From contig JAFEUB010001039.1 in NCBI GenBank assembly GCA_024529925.1, positions 186,001 to 250,000 of the forward strand: DNA of 64,000 nucleotides, given 5' to 3'. This DNA is from Ophthalmolycus amberensis (taxonomy: Eukaryota > Chordata > Actinopteri > Perciformes > Zoarcidae). The first letter of the stretch is position 1; every line of letters begins with the position of its first letter. The notes beneath the pieces are model-generated. The model did no database searches and was not told the DNA's origin. It saw only the letters and a list, made by a program, of their open reading frames with translations. Position numbers and translations under genes: made by a program. Positions 1 through 25,700 of the stretch are shown here, piece after piece.

Positions 1-644
1 AATAGCGGCCGAGACGCACAACGAAAACCACCTGTTACAAAACTCCGTCTGGTGGCGAAATAAAACGCGGGTGGCCAGGATCACTGGATATGTTTTTCAA
101 TGTTTTTGTCGAATAGATTACACAATGTGATTTCAATTAATACTTCCACATGTTAAACTTATTTCCCGCTCGTGGAAAACAAGATTGTGGCAACAGAATA
201 ATTGACCAATTACGCACCGTAGGCTACAGTACGTGCCTATCGGATGCACCACGTAGTCTGAAGTAATGTGTCACTCCTCACCTTTTCTTAAGACAGATCA
301 TATCCAAATTATGCAACGCCAAAAGCCATAACTATCCCTGACAACTTTTCTCTTCTCCACACAAGATGATGAAGCCTGACAATGATCCAGTCGCGCATTT
401 AATCACGCGCTGAGATATTCCACCAGTTCTCACACCAGGCTCGAGTGCCAGATGTGAGGTTGTTCTCCAGCTGGGGATCTGTTGCTTTTCTTCACAAGTA
501 GCCGATCTTCCCTTAGCGACACAGCCCGGTTGGATGGATGGTGCGTTCAACAACAGGCTCGCCAGTTTAACTCTTTGGATGCTGGCGACGGTTGGCGCAT
601 CATTGAACCACTCCCTCTAATCAGACCGAGAGGATGTGCTGATG

Positions 645-695
<51 letters not shown>

Positions 696-2400
696 AGCGA
701 GAGAGAGAGAGATATATACATGATCAACCCTCAATTAACCTCTTTTTGTAGACTGTAATATTTTACATACTCCGGTCTACATATCTTACATTTGTAGACC
801 AATGGCAAAAAGTACAAACTGTGCACCATATGGGAATTGTTGTGTACTGGAGTTTTGTACTTTTGTACAGGTGTTAGTGATGTGTCAGCTCCAGCATGTG
901 AAAAATGGGCTTATTATTGCACCACCTGACTGAATAAGGACTAGTGGTTGACCGCTATAGACTCAGTCGGCCTATACCGTCCTGAACATATGCTGATGTT
1001 TCACTGCATGACAGCTAGACTATCCTCTTAAATTATGCCATTTCATCACTCTTTATATCAGGATTAATGTTAGCCTAGAGTTTCAGCTGCAGTTCAAGGT
1101 GTGATTTCACTGCTATTTCCAGGAGTAGCTCAAGATTATTATAGTTATTGTTGTTGTTATTATTGAGCAACTACAAAGTGTGATCCAACAGGTATAGCTT
1201 TGAGGCCTCCAGTGTGTTAAGAAAACTCATGATGTCGCTGACACGAGTCAACACTGCCACCAAGTGGATCCTTCAGTGAACAACACAAGCAGCGAGACCG
1301 ACTGAACCATTCAGGAGTGAAGTACTTGGGCCAAATATTTGTTTATTTAAAGTGGTGGAGGAAGTGTCCAGTTGATTTACGGTAGTTACGTAAAAATAGA
1401 AATACCAGTGAAACTGATACAAGTGAAGGTAGCTTAATGCACTTAACATATTACTGAAAGAGGAACTCGACTGATTTTAGACGACAGTCTATTTACAGGC
1501 GTTTGGGAGTAACTTAGGCTACAAGCTTACTACTTATATGAAGACAATTGTATAAAGTATTTTGTGGCTGCAGAGGGAGCTGTGTGAAGTCTGACAAATT
1601 GTTGGAATTGAAGACTACAAGTTTGAAAATAAAAAATGATGTGACCTGACCTCTGTGGGTCGCTCCTCATCTCTGCTTGAGGCTACAGCAGCTTGGAGCT
1701 ACATTAGCTGCTACTAGCATTGCACACCCGAATCAACTGTCGGCAACCGAGTTGCATTGTGGGTAATGTAGACGCTAGGTTTGGGATGAAATATAATTTG
1801 CGGAATAATAATTTAAAAAAAGACGATCTCTTGATATGTATTTAATAAATTGTGCATCTTAAGTCCGACATTTTTATAATAGCAATGCAATGCTGAGTCG
1901 GTGGATCGCTCTCTTGCTATTTCTAATTGTATTGTGTGTCTTGTGTAATACACACATTTGTAAACTATAAATCATATTCCAACACAAGAAAGGGGAAGAT
2001 CAAAGGAATGGGTAGAAATGAAAGTATGGGGAAATTCAAGCATCTTCTTCAAAAGCATTCCCTTAATCAAAACCTGTTGTAAATTATTAATAAAGGCTGG
2101 AGCAACATATCTGAACGCAAACTTTCCAAGCTCAGAATATGTTATTGCAACCAGTAACCAAAACCAGTCTGCAGAGTGAGTTTTAAAAGTACCAGATCTC
2201 CTTGTAAGAAGTGAAGATATATAAAATGGTAGCCTAATTAGTAGAACCTCAAAAATGGAACACTGCATGTGCTTACATTTTGAATAGAGAAAAGGCCAGC
2301 CCATATGAAGTTTTAAACACTTATGGTAAGCCTTTATAGGTCAACATGTGCAAAAAACATCTGTAAATTGTGCTTTACAAGAACAAATTAAAGACAGTTA
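1..2400. other. Intergenic, no supported gene
   Basis: No open frame here looks like a conserved protein. It holds a TG/GA microsatellite (about 646-712). A short stretch at about 1350-1400 (GTGGTGGAGGAAGT, then TAAAAATAGAAATACC) resembles the start of the hAT-like repeat found complete at 48320, in decayed form. The motif TTGCATTGTGGGTAATGTAG near 1753 resembles a ZNF143-type site or a repeat fragment; I cannot decide which. Confidence 0.5.
646..712. repeat. (TG)n followed by (GA)n microsatellite
   Basis: An uninterrupted run of TG dinucleotides of about 46 bases passes into GAGAGAGA and then a short TATA stretch. This is a simple sequence repeat in intergenic DNA, and the apparent valine/cysteine-rich frame across it is an artefact of the repeat. 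Confidence 0.95.
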
Positions 2401-2416
2401 AATAATTTTAAGTATT

Positions 2417-2422
2417 TTTATT
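2417..2422 (-). terminator. hsp70 polyadenylation signal
   Basis: TTTATT on the plus strand reads AATAAA on the minus strand, about 107 bases past the hsp70 stop codon. It is the nearest canonical signal downstream of the gene and implies a short 3'UTR. Confidence 0.6.
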
Positions 2423-2529
2423 ATGACAATTCAAGAAAATAAAGGGTGACATCACATCATTTTTTGCGACCAAACAACAGTGATACAGCGACAGTATTTC
2501 TGTAAACAAAATGTTGATATCTTTAGGCT

Positions 2530-4440
2530 TTAGTCCACTTCCTCAATAGTGGGGCCCTTGGAGCTGCCTCCTGCCTGGCTTCCTGACGGTGCTGCTCCCT
2601 GGTACAACTTGGTCACGACCGGCTTGCACACCTTCTCTAGTTCCTTCTGCTGATGCTCATACTCGTCTTTCTCCGCCAGCTGGTTGTTCTCCAGCCAGTA
2701 GGTCGCCTGGTTGCACTTGTCAACGACCATCTTTTTATCCTCCTCGCTAATTTTTCCCTTCATGTTCTCATCCTCGACACTGCTCTTCATGTGGTAGGCG
2801 TACGACTCAAGTGAGTTCTTTGCTGCAATCTTCTCCCTCTGCGCATCGTCCTCAGCCTTGTACTTTTCGGAGTCCTGCACCATCCGCTCTATCTCCTCTT
2901 TGCTGAGGCGCCCCTTGTCATTGGTGATCGTGATTTTGTTTTCTTTGCCGGTGCTTTTGTCAACGGCGGACACATTCAGAATGCCGTTGGCATCGATGTC
3001 GAATGTGACCTCCACCTGCGGTACTCCTCGGGGAGCAGGAGGGATACCTGTGAGCTCAAACTTGCCCAAGAGGTTGTTGTCCTTGGTCATGGCTCTCTCA
3101 CCCTCAAACACCTGAATCAGCACACCTGGCTGATTGTCCGAATATGTGGAGAAGATCTGGGTCTGCCTGGAGGGGATGGTGGTGTTTCGTTTGATTAGAG
3201 GCGTCATAACTCCACCCGCGGTCTCAATGCCCAGAGACAGGGGAGCCACGTCCAGCAGCAGCAGATCTTGGACATTCTCTGAGGTGTCACCCATGAGGAT
3301 AGCAGCCTGGACGGCTGCGCCGTACGCCACGGCTTCATCTGGGTTGATGCTCTTGTTCAGTTCTCTGCCATTAAAGAAGTCCTGCAAGAGCTTCTGGATT
3401 TTGGGAATTCTTGTGGAGCCACCAACCAGGACGATTTCATGGATCTTTGATTTGTCCAACTTGGCATCTTGCAGGGCCTTCTCAACTGGCTCCAGTGTTC
3501 CCCTGAAGAGCTCTGAGTTGAGCTCCTCAAAGCGTGCTCTGGTGATGGAGGTGTAGAAGTCGATGCCCTCAAACAGAGAGTCGATCTCAATGCTGGCCTG
3601 AGTGCTTGAGGACAGGGTCCTCTTCGCTCTCTCACAAGAAGTACGCAGTCTCCTCACTGCTCTCTTATTGTGGCTGATGTCCTTCTTATGTTTTCTGTTG
3701 AATTCCTCTACAAAGTGGTTGACCATCCGGTTGTCAAAGTCCTCCCCGCCAAGGTGTGTGTCTCCCGCGGTGGCTTTCACCTCAAAGATGCCGTCGTCAA
3801 TGGTCAGGATGGACACGTCGAAGGTGCCTCCACCGAGATCAAAGATGAGCACGTTGCGCTCTCCTCGTTTACCTTTATCCAGGCCGTAGGCGATGGCTGC
3901 TGCTGTGGGCTCGTTGATGATCCTGAGAACATTCAGTCCTGAGATCACCCCGGCGTCTTTGGTGGCTTGCCTCTGAGAGTCATTGAAATAAGCTGGAACT
4001 GTGATGACTGCATTTGACACGCTCTGTCCCAGGTAGGCGTCAGCGATCTCCTTCATTTTAACCAGGACCATGGAGGAGATTTCCTCTGGGTAGAAGGCCT
4101 TGGTCTCCCCTTTGTGCTCCACCTGGACTTTGGGCTTTCCGTTATCGCTGATCACCTTGAAAGGCCAGAGTTTCATGTCAGACTGGACGACGGCGTCGTT
4201 AAACTTTCTCCCGATGAGCCGTTTGGCGTCAAAGATTGTGTTGGTGGGGTTCATGGCGACCTGGTTCTTGGCAGCATCTCCAATGAGCCTCTCGGTGTCT
4301 GTAAAGGCCACATAGCTGGGGGTGGTCCTGTTGCCCTGGTCGTTGGCGATGATCTCCACTTTGCCATGCTGGAAAACCCCGACGCAAGAATAGGTGGTGC
4401 CCAGATCGATGCCAATAGATACTCCCTTAGCTGAAGACAT
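2530..4440 (-). CDS. hsp70: Inducible cytosolic heat shock protein 70
   Basis: ATP-dependent chaperone of cytosol and nucleus. The 636-residue frame is uninterrupted. It carries the three Hsp70 signatures: IDLGTTYSC near the N-terminus, IFDLGGGTFDVS at about residue 200, and VLVGGSTRIPK at about 337. The nucleotide-binding domain is followed by the substrate-binding domain and a lid ending in PTIEEVD, the tail bound by TPR co-chaperones. The C-terminus is short and lacks the GGMP repeats typical of constitutive Hsc70 (HSPA8). Together with the intronless coding region, the 5'UTR intron and the heat-shock elements upstream, this points to the stress-inducible HSPA1-type gene. The ATG at 4440-4438 gives the expected MSSAKG start. 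The ORFs on the opposite strand are shadows. Which fish paralogue this is cannot be decided without a tree. Confidence 0.97.
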   Translation of the reverse strand: MSSAKGVSIGIDLGTTYSCVGVFQHGKVEIIANDQGNRTTPSYVAFTDTERLIGDAAKNQVAMNPTNTIFDAKRLIGRKFNDAVVQSDMKLWPFKVISDNGKPKVQVEHKGETKAFYPEEISSMVLVKMKEIADAYLGQSVSNAVITVPAYFNDSQRQATKDAGVISGLNVLRIINEPTAAAIAYGLDKGKRGERNVLIFDLGGGTFDVSILTIDDGIFEVKATAGDTHLGGEDFDNRMVNHFVEEFNRKHKKDISHNKRAVRRLRTSCERAKRTLSSSTQASIEIDSLFEGIDFYTSITRARFEELNSELFRGTLEPVEKALQDAKLDKSKIHEIVLVGGSTRIPKIQKLLQDFFNGRELNKSINPDEAVAYGAAVQAAILMGDTSENVQDLLLLDVAPLSLGIETAGGVMTPLIKRNTTIPSRQTQIFSTYSDNQPGVLIQVFEGERAMTKDNNLLGKFELTGIPPAPRGVPQVEVTFDIDANGILNVSAVDKSTGKENKITITNDKGRLSKEEIERMVQDSEKYKAEDDAQREKIAAKNSLESYAYHMKSSVEDENMKGKISEEDKKMVVDKCNQATYWLENNQLAEKDEYEHQQKELEKVCKPVVTKLYQGAAPSGSQAGGSSKGPTIEEVD

Positions 4441-4464
4441 TTTGCTTGTTGCTTTGGATAAATC

Positions 4465-5065
4465 CTAGATAAATGAGAAAACATTACATTTTTTATTTAG
4501 TAGTGCTACACATGAAAGCACTGATTACTGCAACCGAACATTAGTCAGTCAGTGATCTAATAATCAGAGACAAAAGTTAAATTTGCAGTTCAAATTAAGG
4601 AAACATTCTCATTCTCATCTAATAAATTGCTCTATATATTTATGAAAACATAAATATAACAAATGTATGAAATATATTTAAATATTAACTTATTAAATTA
4701 GTTATCTAAATGTAGTATATAAAATTCTCATATTACCCTTTTCCATTTGATTAAATATAAAAACATTATATATTTTTTACATTTCCCAAATCACACACTT
4801 GAAGTAATTCTAACACCTTTATTATACATAATCAAATTCAACTGTTTCTCTAATGTACTGTAACATTAACTTCTACCACCATTAATAAAGACATACAATA
4901 AAGCAGGATTGGTGCATTAGTAATGGTGAGTTTGAGTGTTATTTTTAAAGGAACAGGTGGATTAAAATAATGGACACCATCACAGATGTGTGATAACAAC
5001 AAGGCTGCACTGATGTTTCCATTAAAATTAATTTAACCAAAATGGGAAAATCAATTGCTACTTAC
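4465..5065 (-). other. 5'UTR intron of hsp70
   Basis: The minus strand reads CTGAAA|GTAAGT at the donor (boundary 5066/5065) and TTTATCTAG|G at the acceptor (boundary 4465/4464), 24 bases before the ATG. The interior is AT-rich with no other feature. A single 5'UTR intron before an intronless CDS is usual in teleost inducible hsp70 genes. Confidence 0.75.
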
Positions 5066-5170
5066 TTTCAGCGATGAACTCTCTCTGTTGCTCAATGATG
5101 TTGAAGGATCTCAGAGTCTCCTCGTGGCAGCCTGTTGCCTCTGTGTGGTTCTTCTTAAACTAATGCCTGG
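5066..5170 (-). other. hsp70 non-coding exon 1 (approximate)
   Basis: The exon runs from the inferred transcription start, about 25-30 bases past the TATA box (near 5165), to the GTAAGT donor at 5065. Only the 3' edge is fixed by sequence; the 5' edge is estimated from the TATA box. Confidence 0.6.
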
Positions 5171-5188
5171 ACTGACTCAGGCCCTTTG

Positions 5189-5197
5189 CTTTTATAG
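5189..5197 (-). promoter_or_regulatory. hsp70 TATA box
   Basis: The minus strand reads CTATAAAAG, a canonical TATA box at the correct distance upstream of the non-coding first exon. Confidence 0.8.
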
Positions 5198-5209
5198 TTG
5201 TAACCAGGT

Positions 5210-5217
5210 TTCTAGAA
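5210..5217 (-). promoter_or_regulatory. Proximal heat-shock element
   Basis: TTCTAGAA matches two inverted nGAAn units of the HSF1 site (TTCnnGAA). It lies about 13 bases upstream of the TATA box. A third unit downstream (GCTCC) is imperfect. Confidence 0.75.
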
Positions 5218-5225
5218 GCTCCCAG

Positions 5226-5226
<1 letters not shown>

Positions 5227-5260
<34 letters not shown>
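5227..5260. repeat. 34-nt poly(C) tract in the hsp70 promoter
   Basis: An uninterrupted run of C on the plus strand (G on the transcribed gene's strand) lies between the proximal and distal heat-shock elements. Homopolymers of this length are error-prone in sequencing, so the exact length is uncertain. Confidence 0.95.
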
Positions 5261-5263
<3 letters not shown>

Positions 5264-5331
5264 TTCGGGCTCAGTGACTCGACTGTTAATATTAGAAACT
5301 AATGCAGCTGGCATGTTGCGAGAGAGACGGT

Positions 5332-5343
5332 GAATATTCCAGA
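5332..5343 (-). promoter_or_regulatory. Distal heat-shock element
   Basis: GAATATTCCAGA contains GAAnnTTCnnGA, about two and a half alternating HSF units. It lies about 135 bases upstream of the TATA box and is separated from the proximal element by the poly(C) tract. Confidence 0.75.
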
Positions 5344-5469
5344 GTGGGACAGCAGTTTGACGCTCGGCCAGCAGGGCTGACGGCGAGGGAACACTATGTA
5401 GAGAATGTAGCAGTAAGGCACATTGAGTTGGGTGTGTGGAAGTGTTAGCAGCCATGAATACAAGCTTTA

Positions 5470-6858
5470 TCTCCCCGAGAATGGAAACATGTACTGTAAC
5501 TACCCAACCACTGATCTAAAGAGGCCTTTCTGTTCAGTTGTCTTGGTTTAAAAACATTTTCACAGGTTTAAAGTTACTTTTCTCTGTTAAAAGAAGTTGT
5601 TTTATTGCTGATTTAATGCATTATTTTACATACATTGTGTACACTTATGCAGTTTAATGACATTACATTTTACTTTAGGTGACCCTATTGGATCAAATTA
5701 AGACCGTGACAATCATATGGCAAACATAAAAGTCTAATATTGTTTCTCAACACATCAGAGATATTTTTAATACCACAAGCAGTGGAAGGAAGACATTAAA
5801 CGCACCACTAATAGATGTGGTTTCACAAAAGAGGAATGTTCACTTAATTAAGGTCAGTGCTGATATTTATTACAAGTTGTAAATTATTTAAAAGGCACAT
5901 TCATACCATGCCGTTAAAGGTATTATCCAGTCAGAACACTTTATAACCGACCTCGCTGCATGTCAAGAGGAACGGATCTCTGCTGGAATGTCAGTGAGCG
6001 AATAGAAACTTGGTATTGAATAAAGAACATTATAGTAGTTTGAAAATCTTTTACTCCTCCACCTTTTTAAGGAATGCATACAGCTTGTTATCTTTAACAT
6101 AAGAGAACATCTTCATCTGTTAGCACATAAAACATCCCTTTGGTTTGAACTTATTCAGGTGATGCTTTGGGTGTTTAAGATCATTTTAGTGTTGAATGCC
6201 AACACCAAGAGTCAGGAGTTCAAAATACACTCAGCCTTTCACAGACTACATGTTTATAATAAACAAGTGATATAAATTGAATCACTGTACTTGTAATAGA
6301 AAAGTGTGACTGGATGACACCTTTTAGGACATGTATGCAGACACCATTCAATGAGATTATTTAACGAATGTAACACAAACATTTCTAAAACAATGGACAT
6401 TGTAATACGGAGTTTGTTGTGGCTCAGCCCAAACCCTGGCTGGAGGAATGTACTAATAAGATCTTAATGTCATCGACAGACGAAACATACATGGTATCTG
6501 TTCCATTCTTACAGCCATCATTTGGCACTGTGCATAAATAGGATAAACAAAACAAATCAACAACTTTGTGATCTAGCAACAGAAGCATTAGCAACTAAAT
6601 AAGCACATACACATGACAGCATGCGAGCAGGCTTTTCTTTTAAACACGTGACAAGACATGTAAAATGTTAGTTGGTTATACGTACATTGTATGTTTCCTA
6701 CTCATCTTATTCTTCATATTCAACACTATGTCCGAAGTGCTATTAATAACTTACATTCAGCATACTTAAAATAATTCCTCCATTTTGTAGCAATTTACAA
6801 AATAAAATAGATATCTCTGTTTATCCCAGGTTGAGGATCACATCATCAGACACCGTCA
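5470..6858 (-). other. Intergenic DNA and probable ahcyl1 3'UTR
   Basis: There is no coding signal. A minus-strand AATAAA at 5871-5866 is a plausible ahcyl1 polyadenylation signal, giving a 3'UTR of about 1 kb. Long UTRs are usual for this family. The rest separates the hsp70 promoter from the ahcyl1 end. Confidence 0.45.
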
Positions 6859-20267
<13,409 letters not shown>

Positions 20268-20800
20268 CGCATCCAGGAGAGATTTTGAGGCCGTGACTGA
20301 AGAAAGAAACTGGCTTTTAGACCAGACTACCGTTAGCGTTAGCTTGATCCGTTTGTCTCTTTTTCTCTCTCTCTCTCTCTCTCTTCGTTAAGCTTCGTGG
20401 CTTAAAATGACCGAACCGTGGCTGGAGCTCTTCCACTAGACCCCAGCGCGGAGCAATAAGTAGCCTACTTTAAGAGAGATTACCCTGTTCTCTATCTTCA
20501 CTACTTTCTAAAGACCGGTGCAGGCACTTGTTTCGGTCCTCTGGTCTGCTGTCATCCGCACCCGGCAACATCTCCGAGTGGAGGGGGCGGTTTTTGTCGA
20601 GGCTGTCACCTGAACGAGTAACGTTAGGCGGTGTAACGTTAGACTGCGGTCAAGTCAGCAGACACTCGGATCTCCGTGATCAACCCAGCAGACACTTAAA
20701 TATTAGTGCGCCTATATGCTGGAATTCACGGTAAACGCATTCAAACGGAACAGATCGGGAGCGAGCGAAGGATTTTCCAAAGTTAGCGGAAAGATTAACG
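20268..20800 (-). promoter_or_regulatory. ahcyl1 5'UTR and CpG-type promoter region
   Basis: The sequence upstream of the ahcyl1 start is CpG-richer than its surroundings, with no TATA box at an obvious place. It contains a direct repeat of GTAACGTTAG (20618-20627 and 20633-20642) and a CT run near 20365-20388. The transcription start cannot be fixed from sequence. Confidence 0.55.
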
Positions 20801-20849
20801 TGAGACAACATCCGGTTTTCAAAATAAGATGTCATCTAAATGGGAGAGA

Positions 20850-22720
20850 TGGCCGTCAGACAACATCCGGTTTCCAAAATAGAATGTTATATAAACGTAT
20901 ATAGAAATTGCATTAGGTGGAAATAATATTAAATTAATTATATTAACATTAAGTATAAAACATGTTAACTGCATCTCGTGAGTTAAAGGGAAAATACAAC
21001 TAAATTGTGTCTTTATTCTTTGATTTGAGGGTTGCTGGAAAGATAATGAAATTAATAATATCTGACTGACTGATATGTATGTGTTCAGGACATTTCTGAC
21101 CGCAGCCAAACAAAAATCAAACATGTTAACTGTACCAATTAAGATATTTTATGAAGTAAAAACTGTGAACTGAAATTGCACCTTCAAATAGCTGATTTCT
21201 GAAATGTTTAAGGTGCTATTAAAATATTGTCAATATTTCAGTACAATGACTTCGTTGACTCCACCCATACTGAAAATCAGATAGTTTTACTGTACCAATT
21301 AAGATACATCAATTTAAATAAATAAATTACGTTCCGTTGAACTAATTTATTCAAATGTGTAAACACAAAGTTTTAAAATTGAATTAGTCTTAATTATAAT
21401 TTGCTCAGGGTCATTTACTTGGATATAATAATAATGTAAAACAGATGAGTACTTTACTTTATAAATATTTTGAAGTTCTTGCACTTTGGCATTTTTATTT
21501 GATGCTACTTCATACTTTTATCACATTTTATTTCAAAGTTAAATAATGTAATTCTTGCTAAATACTTTGCAGATTCATATTTTATATACAAACTACATGA
21601 TGCATTTAGAAAATATGCTACATTTGTATAGAGAAAACTACCCAAAAGCATATGAAGTATACAACTGCAGCTACCAAAGTATTGATAGAAAGCCAATGGA
21701 TAAGACTCATGGGACATCTAAATGAATGATTCACTAAACTAACCAAAAATGGGAGTGAAGAAGTTACCACAAACAGCCTTGAGTCACTTAATAAAATTTA
21801 ATTGACAGGTTTCAAGAATGTCCAACCTTTTTTCCATTATAAAAAAACCCCAAAACATTGCATTGCTGCATCTGATAGGTAAAAATAAAAAAAAATCTAT
21901 TATCTACAATGAAAAAACAAAACACGTAGGTGGACTGACTGATGAAGAGGTAACTACATGGATAGAATGTGTAATGTGATCAAACACCAAGTCACTGTTT
22001 TCCTACAAACACTGTCTAACCACGAAATTGTATAAAATGCATCCACAAAATGGGGCAAATTAGTAAGTACATCCGTTACACACTGGGGAAGAGAAGAATG
22101 TCTGTACATTATCTTCACATTAGTATCACATTTCAGTTTTTGCTCAGTGGACGCAGGTTGGACTTATGATGCGGAGTCCATCCCCCACAGTACATGGGGT
22201 TTCAAAAATGAAAAGTCAAAATAAAGGCTATCACATAATAGATACAAGACACCAATGCTTAACGAGTGTCTCTGAAAACAAATGTACCATTTACAAAAAA
22301 ATATTTAAAGAATTCACTGGTGACTCTTTTTACAGACCAGGGTGTGACATCAGCTGTTGTCTGCTCTGAGGGACTTGCCCTGGTTACCTATAACTTCATG
22401 CATCATAATTGTCTAAACAAATCCTTATGGAAAAAAAATAAAGAGTTAAGAGATAAGCTGAGGGTGGAAGCATCTTCCGTTTCAGAGAAGAAGACCAAAA
22501 CCGTCAACAGTCTTAGCAGCCACATGGTCAGCTCCCTGGAAGACCGGTGTCGGACTGGAGCGATAACAGAAGAAACCCAGCGGCGGTGCTGTGATTTGGT
22601 GTAAGACGGCGTGGCGGGAGGGAGTAGAAGTGAGAGCAGATGGTGCGGCAGATCAGGTGAGATGGGATGAAGAGCCTCAGGCAGAGTTCACAGACAGAAG
22701 AGATGATGTTGGCGACAGTG
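20850..22720. other. Intergenic DNA and nfya 3'UTR
   Basis: The nfya 3'UTR begins at 22720 and runs toward lower coordinates; its end is not clear, with a possible ATTAAA-type signal near 21800. A decayed hAT-like fragment lies at about 21440-21680. I see no gene in the remainder. Confidence 0.45.
21440..21680 (-). mobile_element. Decayed fragment of the hAT-like repeat family
   Basis: Read on the minus strand this matches the element at 48320-48812 in order: a TTGGGTAG block, an AATGCAT...TTTGTAT block, AATCTGCAAAGTA, and GTA(G/T)GAAGTAGCAT-like and AAGTAGCATCAAA blocks. The order and spacing agree, with many substitutions. Neither terminal inverted repeat is preserved, so this is an internal fragment in opposite orientation. 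Confidence 0.65.
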
Positions 22721-25700
22721 CTATGAGACTCGGATCATCTGAGCCACGGTCTCATCTGCTGCTGCCTGGGCTACCTCCTGCTGTTGCTGGAGGAGGAGGA
22801 GAAATGATCAATGAGGTCACCATAATACATCATGAGGAGATCTTTACAAAATGAGATATCTCCGATTCAAACACAGTAACACCTGATTCCATACACATTT
22901 TCAAAAACCCTTCAAAGTAAGTTTTAAGTGCTTAGTTGACAATGTACAACATATTCATTATTATATTAGCTTGAGTCGGTATATTTTTTTTATTACCTGT
23001 GCCAGGGCCAAAGCCATTTCCTCCTTGTCTTTAGGTGAAAAGAAACGTCCTCCATCTCCTCGCTTGCGCTGCATAGCGTGACGGTGGCGAGACTCGTGAA
23101 GGTATTTCTGCTAAGGAGTAAGTACAGGAGCATTAGTATTGTAACACTGAACACGTTGCACCACCTCTGTACCAGTACTGGTTGAAAAACACATTTCCGC
23201 ACTTTCCTCTTGGCCTTCTCTGAGATTACATGGCTCAATACCACTAGACATACTCCATCACAGCCCAAGATGACATACAGCCCAGTATGAAATGGTAGAT
23301 AGACAAATCATGTGCACTTGCATTTAGCAGGTAGTGAGGAAGAAGAAGCGTCACTGTGCCTGTGTGTGTGTGTTGTAAACCAATGCGTCTTACCCTCCTT
23401 TCCTTGGGGATCTTGCCCTCAGCCTCGAGCTTGGCACGAGCCTGTCTTCGCTTCAAGATGCGGTGGTACTGTTTGGCGTTGACGTACAGAGGTTCCTCCT
23501 CGAGCATCTCAGCCCCTGGCAGGGGAATTCGCTGCATTGTGGAAACTGCACCACCTCCAGGCACCATCTGATAGAGGGAGAGACACAAACAGGGACACCG
23601 TGTTTAAAGCATCTGGCATGGAGAGCACGAGTGTATAGCAGCATGCGGACATAAACAAGTAGTTACTGTGCAAATACAGGTGCTGAATAGACTTCTCTAC
23701 AGGCTGATACTGGGTGGAGTTATGCTGGGGATTGCATGAGTAAAGAACTCAAAGGTGCCCTGAAAAAAAAAGTTGTCCTGCCCTAACAAGTGCAGTAGAG
23801 GTGAGGGAAATGTCAATGAACCATAGTCTGTAAACGCCCATACAGTCCTAAGAAGAGTGAAAATACCTATGTGGGACGACAGTGGGTGTTAAATAAACAG
23901 AGTAATATTCACTGCATTCAACAACAAAAAAAAAATCAAAATTTTTTTCTTTTGACAGCTGTTCCATCAAATATACCACTTTAGAAAAATAATGATGTGT
24001 CACCAAATAAATAATGAATCACATCAACACAATATGCTTCGACAAAAACAATATAAATACATTACTACACCCCATTTCTACATTTTCACAATGAAAGGCA
24101 GTTATGATTGTTACAAAAATTACAAGTTGAAAAACTGTATTTGGTGCTCTTAAAAAGGGACCTCCACCACCCTGTGTGAGTCTCGATCAACAAAAAAAAA
24201 AAAAGTAATAAGATGCTGGATACCTCTGCACAGGGTCTTACCATGACCATTCCACCTGCATTGACCATGTTACCAGAGACGGGCAGGGTGACGGTCACAG
24301 TGCCTTGGCCGCTATTAGTAGTGTTGGTGTTGGCACCCCCTGCCTGTACAATCTGGGCACCTGCCAAGCTGGAAGCCGGAATTGTGATCATTCCTGGAAA
24401 CAGATTACGATCACAGTTGTTATGCAAAATGACACCTCAGCAGTGCTCCTCTTTAGAAAGTCTACAAAGCAGAAGGCAAACAGAAAAGGTAGGAGAAATC
24501 AGAGTTTACCCTGCTGCAGGACGGTGCCATCTGCATTGACCGGCTGGTAGACAATGGTCTGTCCGTCAGCCGTCTGTGCCACCTGTTGGCCCTGGACACT
24601 GATCTGCTGTCCCTGTAGGACCACAAGTAAGAAGAGAAGACACTCAATAATCATGGTAATAATTATTTGATTAAATGGATTTGCCGTTCAACTGGTCAGA
24701 GTGTAACACCTGGTTCTGTCCAGCGGTGATGGCCGTCTGGGGCTGCTGGATGATGATCTGCTGGGGCTGACCCTGCAGCTGGATAGTCTGTCCGCCCTGC
24801 AGCTGGATCTGACCGGGCTGCACCAGCTGGATCTACACATGGACAAAGTACCACCCATAGATTCAGGAACATCCTAGCCCAATCACAATGTGTTTCTCAT
24901 ACTAAAATATTACACCCAGCTTTCACATCTGCCAATAGCATTACACAGAGAACACATGTCCTTTAACAGGATAATGTGGGTCAATCTGAATACAGAACTT
25001 AATCTGGTAACTGAGCGTCATCTCTTACCTGCTGTAATCCCTGAGCTCCAGATACAGGGACCTGCATTATGGCTTGCCCCTGACCCCCCGACATGGCCTG
25101 CACCATTATGGGTTGCCCTGATGATGTGATGAGCTGCCCACCGCTCACCTGGACCATCAGAGGCTGTCCCTGGACCTACAGAGAGATACAGAAAGCTGTT
25201 GCCTCAAAAGAAAGTTTGTTGCCTCAATATTTCCTATGTGTGACTCAAAAATCAAAAGCATACGATGTCAAATCAGGAACATCCAGGATACCACATCATG
25301 GATGAAATATGATGATTTGCTGTCATTTCTGTTTTGGGACAGAAACATGAAACTATCTGGTTCCATAGTAAATCCAAACTAGCTTATGTACAGTATATTC
25401 TATAAGATTTTTTTGTCATTAAGATGGGCTACAATTGCAAAATACAAAACCTCTTTATTCAACTGTTTTGTATTTATACAAAGTAGGATACTGCTACTGA
25501 ACCAACAGGTTGTGAAGTTATTTTTAAACTTGATTTGCTTAAAAGGTACATGATTTGGAAAGATGTTGCCATCCCATTAATTTGCATTCACTATGCAACT
25601 TGACAAGTATAAATTGTGCAATTGGCATCCATCAATTAAGTGAGAGACCACAGTGGACAACTGAAAGCTTGTGGCAGCAGTTGTACCACAGGGAAAAATG

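Noticed and set aside
2858..4434. Several long plus-strand ORFs opposite hsp70
   Set aside because: They mirror the conserved codon pattern of hsp70. Antisense open frames are a known by-product of Hsp70 codon usage, and none has independent features.
5055..5455. ORFs with polyproline or polyglycine stretches
   Set aside because: They are translations of the poly(C) promoter tract and the non-coding exon.
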